This document shows, one piece after another, positions 52,541 to 60,120 of a DNA stretch of 64,000 bases. The position numbers and the translations under genes were made by a program. The stretch is from an uncultured Dehalococcoidia bacterium (GTDB taxonomy: Bacteria > Chloroflexota > Dehalococcoidia > Lucifugimonadales > JADFKI01). Under the pieces are notes generated by a model. It was given only the letters and a program-made list of their open reading frames with translations. It searched no databases and was not told the origin of the DNA. The stretch spans positions 309,406 to 373,405 of the forward strand of contig CATQHF010000002.1 of NCBI GenBank assembly GCA_958295865.1. The letters run 5' to 3'. Numbering within the stretch: position 1 is the stretch's first letter; every line of letters starts with the position of its first letter.

Positions 52541-53359
52541 ATGCCAAGCCTGTACATAGTGGCAACGCCGATAGGCAATCTGGAAGACATCACGCTGCGC
52601 GCGCTGCGCGTGCTGCGCGAAGTCGGGCTGATTGCCGCCGAGGACACGCGCGTTACGCGCAAGCTGCTGAGCCACTACGACATCCATACCCGGCTGCTGA
52701 GCTTCAACGAGCATAACCGGGCGGCAAGGCTGCCCCGGCTGCTGACGGCGCTGCGCGATATGGACGTCGCCCTAGTCTCCGACGCCGGCACGCCGGGCGT
52801 GAACGATCCTGGACAGGAACTTACGCGGGCGGCAGCCGACGCGGGCATCGCGGTTGTCGCCGTGCCGGGCGCGTCCGCCGTCACATCCGCGCTCGCCGTG
52901 TCCGGGATTGTCGCCGACGGGTTCGTCTATCTGGGCTTTCTGCCCCGCAAGAAGGGCGAGCGCGTCAGGATGCTGGAGTCGCTGGCGCACGAGCCGCGCG
53001 CGCTCATAGCCTTCGAGTCCCCGCGCCGTCTGCGTCGGTCGCTCGAGGACGCTCTCCATGCGCTCGGCGACAGGCGCGTTGCCGTCTGCCGCGAGATGAC
53101 GAAGATGCACGAAGAAGTCTTTCGCGGCAGCGTCGCCCACGCGCTCGCGCACTTCGAGCAGCCGCGCGGAGAGTTCACCCTCGTGTTCGAGGGCGCAGGT
53201 AAGCCGCGCATAGATGACGGCGCGCTGGAAGACGCGGCGGCGCTGCTGGACGAGCTGCGACGGCAGGACTTGGGCGCAAAGCACGCCGTCGCCCATGTTA
53301 CCGCCGTCACCGGGCTATCCAAGCGACAGGTCTATCGGCTCTGGGTCGACGGCTTGTGA
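52541..53359 (+). CDS. rsmI: 16S rRNA (cytidine1402-2'-O)-methyltransferase
   Basis: A 272-residue tetrapyrrole-methylase-fold enzyme. LYIVATPIGNLEDITLRAL at the N-terminus, IAAEDTRVTRKLL, LVSDAGTPGVNDPG and VPGASAVTSALAVSG are the RsmI signature, as is AFESPRRLRRSLEDAL. It uses S-adenosylmethionine to methylate C1402 of 16S rRNA. The metal transporter permease gene converges on it, separated by a REP hairpin. Confidence 0.95.
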   Translation: MPSLYIVATPIGNLEDITLRALRVLREVGLIAAEDTRVTRKLLSHYDIHTRLLSFNEHNRAARLPRLLTALRDMDVALVSDAGTPGVNDPGQELTRAAADAGIAVVAVPGASAVTSALAVSGIVADGFVYLGFLPRKKGERVRMLESLAHEPRALIAFESPRRLRRSLEDALHALGDRRVAVCREMTKMHEEVFRGSVAHALAHFEQPRGEFTLVFEGAGKPRIDDGALEDAAALLDELRRQDLGAKHAVAHVTAVTGLSKRQVYRLWVDGL

Positions 53360-53367
53360 CGGAAAGA

Positions 53368-54273
53368 TTATCCGTCATTCCTGCTTTCGCGGGAATCCGG
53401 TGTAGCAAGGCGTAGGAACCGGCCAAAACGAAACGCAGGCTTATCGCCTTTGCCCCCTACTAGCCATCCTCCCTTGGATACGGCAGCGGCGGCGAATATC
53501 GCCGTCGCGACGAGAGCCATGGCGGGTCCGGATGGCAAGTCGGCGTGGAAGGACAGATATAGGCCGGCTATCGCAGAGGCCGCCCCGATGAGCGCGCCGA
53601 TGACCATGACGCCCACGAACCGCCTTGCCAGCAAGTAAGCGGCGGCGGCGGGAGTGATGAGCATAGCCATCACGAGGACGATTCCGGCTGCCTGTATGCC
53701 GATGACGATGACGAGCGCGAGCAGGGCGAGCAGCACATACTCGACCAAGCTCGTCCTGATGCCGACTACGGCAGCCCCCACCGGGTCGAAGGTGGTATAG
53801 ACGAGTTGGCGATGGAAGGCGTAGAGACCCGCCAGCACCAACGCCGTAAGCCCCAGCGAGACGAAGACATCGGTCTGCGAGACCCCGAGCACCTGCCCAA
53901 GCAACAGGTCCTCGATGTTGATATTGATGGTGGTCGCTCTGGAGAGCATCACCAGCCCAAGCGCGAACATCCCCGCGAAGATGATGCCGATGGAGGTGTC
54001 TTCGCTGATGCCGGTGCGACGGCTGACAGCGCCCATCAAGACGGCTACCACGATTCCGGCAGGCACGGCGGCAAAGAAGGGGCTGATTCCCAAGAGGAAG
54101 GCTACCACCATCCCGGGCAGGACGGCGTGGGCGAGGGCGTCCCCCATGAATGCGCGCCCGCGCGTGATGACATAAGCGCCAAGGATGGGACACATGACCC
54201 CGACGAGCGCCGACACAATCAGCGCGCGCACCATAAAGCTATACTGGAACGGCCCGACTATGTAATCTATCAT
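53368..54273 (-). CDS. zinc/manganese ABC transporter permease
   Basis: A 301-residue integral membrane protein of the ZnuB/MntB family, with about eight hydrophobic spans: MVRALIVSALVGVMCPILGAYV, GDALAHAVLPGMVVAFLLGI, and so on to GPAMALVATAIFAAAA. ATG 54273 has AGGGAG upstream. The frame is open to 54456, but that part is the antisense of the ATPase gene. The last 10 residues (about TPDSRESRNDG) are coded by a REP-like hairpin (53371-53400). It forms the membrane channel of the transporter. Confidence 0.9.
   Translation of the reverse strand: MIDYIVGPFQYSFMVRALIVSALVGVMCPILGAYVITRGRAFMGDALAHAVLPGMVVAFLLGISPFFAAVPAGIVVAVLMGAVSRRTGISEDTSIGIIFAGMFALGLVMLSRATTININIEDLLLGQVLGVSQTDVFVSLGLTALVLAGLYAFHRQLVYTTFDPVGAAVVGIRTSLVEYVLLALLALVIVIGIQAAGIVLVMAMLITPAAAAYLLARRFVGVMVIGALIGAASAIAGLYLSFHADLPSGPAMALVATAIFAAAAVSKGGWLVGGKGDKPAFRFGRFLRLATPDSRESRNDG
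53371..53400. repeat. REP-like hairpin at permease 3' end
   Basis: CATTCCTGCTTTCGCGGGAATCC: 7-8 bp arms around TTTC. It overlaps the permease 3' end and also follows the rsmI stop, where it could serve as a shared transcription stop. Further members lie at 57222-57249 and 60063-60090. Confidence 0.75.
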
Positions 54274-54283
54274 GGCATGCTCC

Positions 54284-55069
54284 CTATGGGTGGTGGCGGT
54301 GGCGAAAGTGCTCGGCGGTGAACTCGATGCCATGCGAGCCGTACAGCTCTTCAAGCACATCGGAGGTAAAGGCTTCGTCAGGAGGCCCATACGCGCAGAC
54401 ATGGTGGTTGATGCACAGCACGCGGTCGAAGCGCTGCGCGAGGTTCGTGAGGTCATGGGTCGCCAGCAGCACTATCTTGCCCTCGTCTCGCAGCGACTGG
54501 AGCACCTCCACGATGCCCTCTTGAGCGCCCACATCCACGCCGCTGAACGCCTCGTCCAGCAGAATGACGCTCGCCTCCTGCGCCAGCGCGCGGGCTATGA
54601 AGACCCGCTGACGCTGACCGCCCGACAGTTCGGTCACCATGTCGGAGCGATGCTCCCACAAATCAACCCGCTCTAGGCATACCCGCACCATCTCTTTGTC
54701 CTGCCTGCCGGGCTGCCGAAACCAGCCGATGTTCCAGCCGCGCCCCATCGTAACCACATCCAGCACCGTCGCGGGGAATGTCCAGTTGATGCTGTCGCGC
54801 TGGGGGACATAGGCGAGCGCGCCCCTTTGCGCCGCCGCGCCATGCAGCGTTACCCTGCCCTGCGTGAGTGGCAGCGCGCCGGTGATCGCGTCGAACAGCG
54901 TGCTCTTGCCCGCGCCGTTGGGCCCCAAGACGCCCAGCAACGTACCCGCGCCCACAGTGAAGGTGATGTCTGTCAGGGCAGTATGCCCGCCGCGCACGAC
55001 GGTCACATTCTCCACGGTTATACCCGGTTCGGAAGTCGTCATAGACGCTTCCCAGTCTCCGAACTTCAT
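54284..55069 (-). CDS. zinc/manganese ABC transporter ATP-binding protein
   Basis: A 261-residue ABC ATPase. Walker A is LGPNGAGKST, the Q-loop is near YVPQRD, the signature is ELSGGQRQRV, Walker B is VILLDEAFSGVD and the switch His is in LLATHD. ZnuC/MntB-type partners are usual. ATG 55042 nine codons in has GGGAAG and is an alternative start. It is 10 bp upstream of the permease, so they are co-translated. Confidence 0.93.
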   Translation of the reverse strand: MKFGDWEASMTTSEPGITVENVTVVRGGHTALTDITFTVGAGTLLGVLGPNGAGKSTLFDAITGALPLTQGRVTLHGAAAQRGALAYVPQRDSINWTFPATVLDVVTMGRGWNIGWFRQPGRQDKEMVRVCLERVDLWEHRSDMVTELSGGQRQRVFIARALAQEASVILLDEAFSGVDVGAQEGIVEVLQSLRDEGKIVLLATHDLTNLAQRFDRVLCINHHVCAYGPPDEAFTSDVLEELYGSHGIEFTAEHFRHRHHP

Positions 55070-55086
55070 TGCATGCCTCTTTTCAG

Positions 55087-55134
55087 GGCATAGACTGCCG
55101 CCGGGGAGGGTAACCGGCAGTCAGCCTATGCCCG
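55087..55134 (-). other. intercistronic hairpin between binding protein and ATPase
   Basis: GGGCATAGACTGCCG (55087-55101) pairs with CGGCAGT (55116-55122) and CTATGCCC (55127-55134), a 15-bp stem with a 4-nt bulge. It has no T run, so it may set RNA stability or partial termination between the lipoprotein gene and the rest of the operon. Confidence 0.5.
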
Positions 55135-55146
55135 GATTGAGTGTCG

Positions 55147-56505
55147 CTACTTCAAAGCCTCGACTATACGCTCGACATTCGTTCGCACCATACCAATGTA
55201 GGTCTCCGCGCCGCTGCCCTCAGTGCCTAGCGAGCCTGAGTAGAGGCGGAACAGACCGACGCCGGATTCGGTCGCCACGGCTTCCGCGAGACGCTCGCTC
55301 ACGGTCGTCTCGCCGAATACCGCTTGAACGCCGAACTCTTCGATTTCATGGATCAGCTCAGCCAAGTCTTCGGCAGACGGCTCCACCTCGGTGGTAGTTG
55401 ACAGAACGACGCCTACGACCTCGAACTCGTACAGATTGGCGAAGTATCCCAGGCTGTCGTGGGATGTTACAAGCAGCCTGCGCTCACTCGGCACAAGTCC
55501 GACCTGTTCCTGCGTCCAAGCGTGAAGTTCATCGAGGCGGGCGTTGTACGCGGCGGCGTTGGCGCTGTAAGCGTCGCTGCCATCCGGGTCGAGCGTCGAT
55601 AGGCGGGCGGCAATGTCGCTGACCGCGATCTTGACACGGAGCGGGTCGAACCAGAAATGAGGGTCGTGGACGCCATGCCCATGCCCTTCGTGCTCTTCCT
55701 CGCCTTCTTCGCCGAGCGCCTCGATTGCCTCAATCGCCGCCGCTGCGTCTATGTCCCCCGCTTCCACTTCAGCGATTATCTCCATCACATGCTCAGGAAG
55801 TTCCTCATCGCCCGCGTGTTCCTCACCTTCTTCCTCATTCTCTACGCCCGCGATAAGCTCTGCAATCTCCTCCAAGCCCGTGTCCGCGTCAATCTCGCCC
55901 TCCTCCACCTCATGGACTATGTGCATAAGCCCTTCAAGCAGTTCGACTTCGTCCGCATGGGACGCGGCGAACTCTATGGGATCGACGGCATCGCTAAGCT
56001 CCACGATGGAAGACTCGTCGCGCGCCGCGTTCTGCAAGAGTTCGTGAAGCCAGGACTCCTCCAGCCCCAAGCCGATGCTCAGCGCCAGGTCAGCCTCGGC
56101 GATTTTGACCACATCCTGAGCGCCCGGTTGGAAGGCGTGGGGGTCGGCTCCCACCGGCACGAGGCTGAATACCTCCACCCTGTCGCCGCCGACATTCTCC
56201 ACCCAGTCCGCGACGATGTTTGTAGTGGTGACGATGCTAATCGGATCGGCGGCGGGCGGCGTGGCAGGCTGCGTCGCCTGCGTCGTTAGCGTGGCGGGCG
56301 TCGCGGTTGGCGGCGGCGCAGGCTGCGTCGCCTGCGTCGTTGGCGTGGTTGGCGGCGTGGCGGCCTGCGTCGTTGGCGCGCTTGCCTGTGTGGGTGCGAC
56401 GCTGGGAGCATCGTTTGAGCATGCAGCCAAGGCAAAGAGCAGCGCGAACGCCAGCAATATGGTCTTGACTGATCCGAGCATATAGTTATTGGTACGCCGT
56501 ATCAT
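55147..56505 (-). CDS. metal ABC transporter substrate-binding lipoprotein (ZnuA/TroA-like)
   Basis: A 452-residue cluster A-I metal-binding protein. The N-terminus is a lipoprotein signal with ALAAC (Cys29), followed by a Thr/Pro/Ala-rich spacer to about residue 85. The fold contains ADPHAFQPGAQD (first His), then an acidic insertion (about residues 170-285: mostly Glu with EEHEGHGHGVHDPHFWFDP, a His-rich metal loop), and HDSLGYF and VFGETTVSERLAEA. It captures zinc or manganese outside the membrane. Its length is well above the roughly 300 residues typical, due to the spacer and insertion. ATG 56481 is an alternative start. Confidence 0.9.
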   Translation of the reverse strand: MIRRTNNYMLGSVKTILLAFALLFALAACSNDAPSVAPTQASAPTTQAATPPTTPTTQATQPAPPPTATPATLTTQATQPATPPAADPISIVTTTNIVADWVENVGGDRVEVFSLVPVGADPHAFQPGAQDVVKIAEADLALSIGLGLEESWLHELLQNAARDESSIVELSDAVDPIEFAASHADEVELLEGLMHIVHEVEEGEIDADTGLEEIAELIAGVENEEEGEEHAGDEELPEHVMEIIAEVEAGDIDAAAAIEAIEALGEEGEEEHEGHGHGVHDPHFWFDPLRVKIAVSDIAARLSTLDPDGSDAYSANAAAYNARLDELHAWTQEQVGLVPSERRLLVTSHDSLGYFANLYEFEVVGVVLSTTTEVEPSAEDLAELIHEIEEFGVQAVFGETTVSERLAEAVATESGVGLFRLYSGSLGTEGSGAETYIGMVRTNVERIVEALK

Positions 56506-56586
56506 TTATGTCTGAACTCCTTCTGATTTTGATTGACGGTTTTTCTTGAAAGGTTGACTAGATTCGTGTGGATTGCGGATTAGGTA

Positions 56587-56603
56587 TTGATATTAAGTAT
56601 CAA
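56587..56603. promoter_or_regulatory. Fur-family (probable Zur/Mur) operator, transporter side
   Basis: TTGATATTAAGTATCAA is a 17-bp perfect dyad (TTGATA-5-TATCAA) 82 bp upstream of the binding-protein gene start. A near-identical dyad sits at the fur start (57076-57092). The regulator between them probably binds both. Confidence 0.6.
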
Positions 56604-56642
56604 TTAGCGTCGCGCGGGTTTTTGCGAATAGACTGGTGGTTC

Positions 56643-57077
56643 TTAGCTAGGCTCGTCCCCGATACACTCGTCGCAGTTGACATAGAATTCGATTCGATGC
56701 CCTACAATGTCGCCGGGGATGTCTTCGCCTATCACTCGCATAAGACGCTCGACGGTCGCGGCGCGGAACTCGCCCACCTTCCCGCACTCCACGCAGACGG
56801 TATGGTGATGGTGCTCGATGCGCGACAGGCTATACCTAGGCGCGCCGTCCATGAGGTTCAGCCTGCATATAACGCCGGTCTCCATGAGAAGTTTCAGGGT
56901 GCGAAAGATGGTAGCCCTGCCCACGCCGGGCAACTCCCTGCCGACATCCTCAGCCGTGAAGCCTTCATGCATATCTTCCAGTATGCGGATGATGGCGCGC
57001 CTTGGAGCCGTGGAGCGATAGCCCCTGTCCTCAAGGATTGCGATGATGTCCGGTCGTGATGTTAGAAGTGTCGCCAT
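56643..57077 (-). CDS. Fur-family metal-responsive regulator (possibly Zur)
   Basis: A 144-residue Fur protein. The winged helix is at about 15-80 (RGYRSTAPRRAIIRILED and GVGRATIFRTLKLLMETGV). HHHHTVCVECGKVGEF carries the His and Cys ligands of the dimerisation/metal site, and CDECIGD ends it with a second Cys pair. Neighbourhood with a zinc/manganese transporter suggests Zur or Mur. ATG 57077 follows a -10-like TATAAT (57093-57098 on this strand), so its mRNA may have a very short leader and no ribosome site. Confidence 0.88.
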   Translation of the reverse strand: MATLLTSRPDIIAILEDRGYRSTAPRRAIIRILEDMHEGFTAEDVGRELPGVGRATIFRTLKLLMETGVICRLNLMDGAPRYSLSRIEHHHHTVCVECGKVGEFRAATVERLMRVIGEDIPGDIVGHRIEFYVNCDECIGDEPS

Positions 57078-57098
57078 GATACAGGGTATCAATTATAT
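57076..57098 (-). promoter_or_regulatory. fur promoter with overlapping operator
   Basis: On the minus strand TATAAT (57098-57093) is followed at once by TTGATACCCTGTATCAT (57092-57076), which matches the transporter-side dyad in both arms. The dyad overlaps the presumed transcription start and the ATG at 57077. This is an arrangement expected for autorepression. Confidence 0.6.
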
Positions 57099-57221
57099 TT
57101 GTGGGCTGATAAGGGCTGAACTTCTGGGTCATCCAATTTTCGCAGGCTTCTTGCGGTCTGTCAAGCCTATGTAATCGGTTCGTGGTGTTGCCATTTTAGT
57201 GGTTTTGCTGCTATATCGCTC

Positions 57222-57249
57222 TGGATTCCCGCTTTCGCAGGAATGACGA
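57222..57249. repeat. REP-like hairpin upstream of metG
   Basis: GGATTCCCGCTTTCGCAGGAAT: arms ATTCCCGC and GCAGGAAT around TTTC. It lies between fur and metG, which are divergent. Confidence 0.7.
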
Positions 57250-57323
57250 AAAGGTTTGCCGCATGAATGGAAATGTCGTCGAGGGCGACAATAGGTTATG
57301 TTGGCGGCGATGGTTATGTTATT

Positions 57324-59033
57324 ATGGCAAGCAACGATTTGGGTTTAGCGGAGCGTGATTTTCAAGTGCCTGATCGGATATTGACGGCTGTCGCTTGGCC
57401 ATACGCCAACGGCTCCATACACATAGGGCATGTGGCAGGGACATACCTGCCCGCCGACATCTTCGCGCGCTATCACAGGCTCAAGGGCAATGAGGTGCTG
57501 ATGGTGTCGGGGAGCGACGCGCACGGCACGCCCGTTACGCTGACTGCGGAGCAGCAGGGAGTCAGCCCGGAGCAGATTTTCAGCAAGTATCAGGCAGAGT
57601 TCCTGGACAGCTGGGAACGGCTGGGCATCAGCTTCGACCTGTTCACCACGACCCACACGGATAACCACGCCTCCGTCTCGCAGGACATCTTCCTGAAGCT
57701 GCATGAGCGCGGGTTCATATACAAGGATACGATGGTTCAGCCGTTTTGCGAGAGTGAGCAGCGTTTTCTCGCCGACCGATATGTGGAAGGCACATGCCCG
57801 CACTGCGATTCTCAGGGCGCGCGCGGCGACCAGTGCGACAACTGCGGCAGGACTTTGGATCCCAAAGAGTTGGGGGATATAGAATGTCGCATCTGCGGCA
57901 ATACGCCCGTATTCCGCGAAACCGAGCATTTCTTCCTCAAGTTGAGCGCGTTCGAGGACAGGCTGCTGGAGTGGGTTCGCAAGCAGACGCATTGGCGTCC
58001 GAATGTCCGCAACTTCACGATAGGCTATCTTGAAGGTGGGCTGCATGACCGCGCCATCACGCGGGATATAGAGTGGGGTGTCCCCGTGCCGCTGGACGGC
58101 TATGAGGACAAGCGGCTGTATGTGTGGTTTGAAGCGGTCATCGGGTATCTGTCGGCGTCAATAGAGTGGGCAAAGAACACCGACAAGCCGGAAGCGTGGG
58201 AAGACTTTTGGAAGGCTGAAAGCCGCGCGTACTACTTCATGGGCAAGGACAACATCCCGTTTCACACGGTCATCTGGCCCGCGATGCTGCTAGGATACGG
58301 CGGGCTGAACCTGCCCTACGATGTGCCTGCCAACGAATACCTGAACCTTGAAGGCTTCAAGCTGTCCACAAGCCGCAATTGGGCGGTGTGGCTGCCCGAG
58401 TATCTCGACCGCTATGAGCCGGACCCGCTGCGGTATGTGATAGCGGCGAACTTCCCGGAAAGTTCGGACTCGGACTTTTCATGGCGGGAGTATGTGCGGC
58501 GCAACAACGACGAACTGGTGGCGACATACGGCAATCTCGTCCATCGGGTTCTGTCTATGGTCAACCGCAACTTCGACGGCATTCTGCCGGAGGCAGGCGA
58601 ACTCGACGATGTGAGCAACTCGCTCATGGAGGAGGCGCGGCAGCGTTTCGATGAGGCCGGGCGGCATTTGGAGGCGGTGCGGCTTCGACAGTCGTTGCAG
58701 GCGGCTATGGCGCTCGCGCAGGCTACCAACCGCTACCTCGACCAAAAAGCGCCCTGGCGCGCGGTGCGGCAGGACAAGGCTGACGCGGCGCAAACGCTGT
58801 ACGTCGCCGTGTCGGTGATAAACTGCCTCAAGACGCTGCTGTATCCGTTTTTGCCGTTCAGCTCGCAGAGGCTTCACGCTATGCTGGGGCTGGCGGGCGA
58901 TGCCGCCGCCGGCGGATGGACTTGGGACGCGAACGAATTGAAGGCGGGACAGACGATTGCGAAGCCCGTTCCCCTGTTCGCAAAGATTGATAATGAGGTC
59001 ATCGCGGCTGAGGCGCAGCGGCTAAGCGACTAG
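57324..59033 (+). CDS. metG: methionyl-tRNA synthetase
   Basis: A 569-residue class I synthetase charging tRNA-Met. The HIGH motif is in YANGSIHIGHVAGT. Four-Cys zinc knuckles follow (CPHC, CDNC and CRICG). YVWFEAVIGYLSA and the KMSKS equivalent FKLSTSRNWAVW complete the catalytic core. An anticodon-binding helical domain ends the protein without an EMAP tail. ATG 57324 is preferred; ATG 57267 would add 19 unlikely residues. The polyprenyl synthase gene starts 6 bp after its stop. Confidence 0.95.
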   Translation: MASNDLGLAERDFQVPDRILTAVAWPYANGSIHIGHVAGTYLPADIFARYHRLKGNEVLMVSGSDAHGTPVTLTAEQQGVSPEQIFSKYQAEFLDSWERLGISFDLFTTTHTDNHASVSQDIFLKLHERGFIYKDTMVQPFCESEQRFLADRYVEGTCPHCDSQGARGDQCDNCGRTLDPKELGDIECRICGNTPVFRETEHFFLKLSAFEDRLLEWVRKQTHWRPNVRNFTIGYLEGGLHDRAITRDIEWGVPVPLDGYEDKRLYVWFEAVIGYLSASIEWAKNTDKPEAWEDFWKAESRAYYFMGKDNIPFHTVIWPAMLLGYGGLNLPYDVPANEYLNLEGFKLSTSRNWAVWLPEYLDRYEPDPLRYVIAANFPESSDSDFSWREYVRRNNDELVATYGNLVHRVLSMVNRNFDGILPEAGELDDVSNSLMEEARQRFDEAGRHLEAVRLRQSLQAAMALAQATNRYLDQKAPWRAVRQDKADAAQTLYVAVSVINCLKTLLYPFLPFSSQRLHAMLGLAGDAAAGGWTWDANELKAGQTIAKPVPLFAKIDNEVIAAEAQRLSD

Positions 59034-59039
59034 ATTTTT

Positions 59040-60026
59040 ATGTCCGAGAAGCAGAATCGAGCGCAGTCAGAATCGTTCTATGAACCCGTCAGGGAGCGGC
59101 TCGCCAGAGTTAGCGCATCCCTGAGGGAGATGGCAGAGAAGAAGCACCCGTTTCTGGCGCATCTGCTAGACCACACATTTTCCACGCCGGGGAAGAACAT
59201 CAGGCCCGCGATTACGCTGCTGGGGTCGAACTTCCACTCGCATGACGAGCGCATCACCGAGAAGATGGCGACGGGCGTGGAACTGCTGCACATCGCATCG
59301 CTCATTCACGACGATACGGTGGATGAATCGTCGCTGCGGCGCGGCAAGCTGACAATCAGCAGCGTTTGGGGCCCAAAGGCGGCGGTGCTTGCGGGAGACT
59401 ACATTTTCGCTGCGTCGGCGACGCTGGTATGCGACACGGGCAACATTCGCGTCATCAGACGCTTCGCCGAGACGATAATGGAGCTGTCGAGCGGCGAACT
59501 GCAAGAGATGTCGGAGACTTACAGCCCCGACCAGACGATGGAAGGGTATCTTGAGCGCATCTACAACAAGACGGCATCGCTATTCACGACCGCCGCGGAG
59601 TCGGGCGCTGTGCTGAGCGGCGCATCGGAAGCGCGCGCGGAGGCGATGCGCCGCTACGGATACAATCTCGGTATGGCGTTTCAGGTGGTGGATGACATCC
59701 TCGACTTCGACGGCACGGAGGAAGAGATTGGCAAGCCGATAGGCAGCGACCTTGCGAACGGCGTGATTACGCTGCCCACGCTAATCGCCATGAAGGGCAA
59801 GGCGGGACGCGATGCGGTCACGCGGACGCTGACGCATCCGGACGAAGAAGAACTGCTTCAAGAAGCGGTGCGCGTGATTCAGGACGAGGCGATACTGCGC
59901 GAGTCTTACGAGTTCGCCAACGGCTACTGCAAGAAGGCGCTGGAAAGCCTCGCCGCGCTGCCGAGCAGCCCATCGCGCGATTCGCTTGAGGAGTTGGTGA
60001 GCCATGTGAAAGTGCGAAGAAATTAG
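59040..60026 (+). CDS. polyprenyl diphosphate synthase
   Basis: A 328-residue trans-isoprenyl diphosphate synthase. The first Asp-rich motif is LIHDDTVDESSLRRG, and the second is VVDDILDFDG with GKPIGSDLANGVITLP after it. It elongates farnesyl or geranylgeranyl diphosphate to a longer chain for quinones or cell-wall carriers. It is 6 bp downstream of metG, so they are co-transcribed. Confidence 0.92.
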   Translation: MSEKQNRAQSESFYEPVRERLARVSASLREMAEKKHPFLAHLLDHTFSTPGKNIRPAITLLGSNFHSHDERITEKMATGVELLHIASLIHDDTVDESSLRRGKLTISSVWGPKAAVLAGDYIFAASATLVCDTGNIRVIRRFAETIMELSSGELQEMSETYSPDQTMEGYLERIYNKTASLFTTAAESGAVLSGASEARAEAMRRYGYNLGMAFQVVDDILDFDGTEEEIGKPIGSDLANGVITLPTLIAMKGKAGRDAVTRTLTHPDEEELLQEAVRVIQDEAILRESYEFANGYCKKALESLAALPSSPSRDSLEELVSHVKVRRN

Positions 60027-60062
60027 GTTGTGTGGACACTCGCGCCATCCCGCCCGCTTACC

Positions 60063-60090
60063 CGTCATTCCCGTGAAAACGGGAAACCAG
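60063..60090. repeat. REP-like hairpin
   Basis: CATTCCCGTGAAAACGGGAAACC: arms TTCCCGT and ACGGGAA around GAAA, between convergent gene ends. Probably it marks or provides a transcription stop. Confidence 0.6.
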
Positions 60091-60120
60091 AACCTCATAT
60101 CATAGTCGATTTCGCATGTT

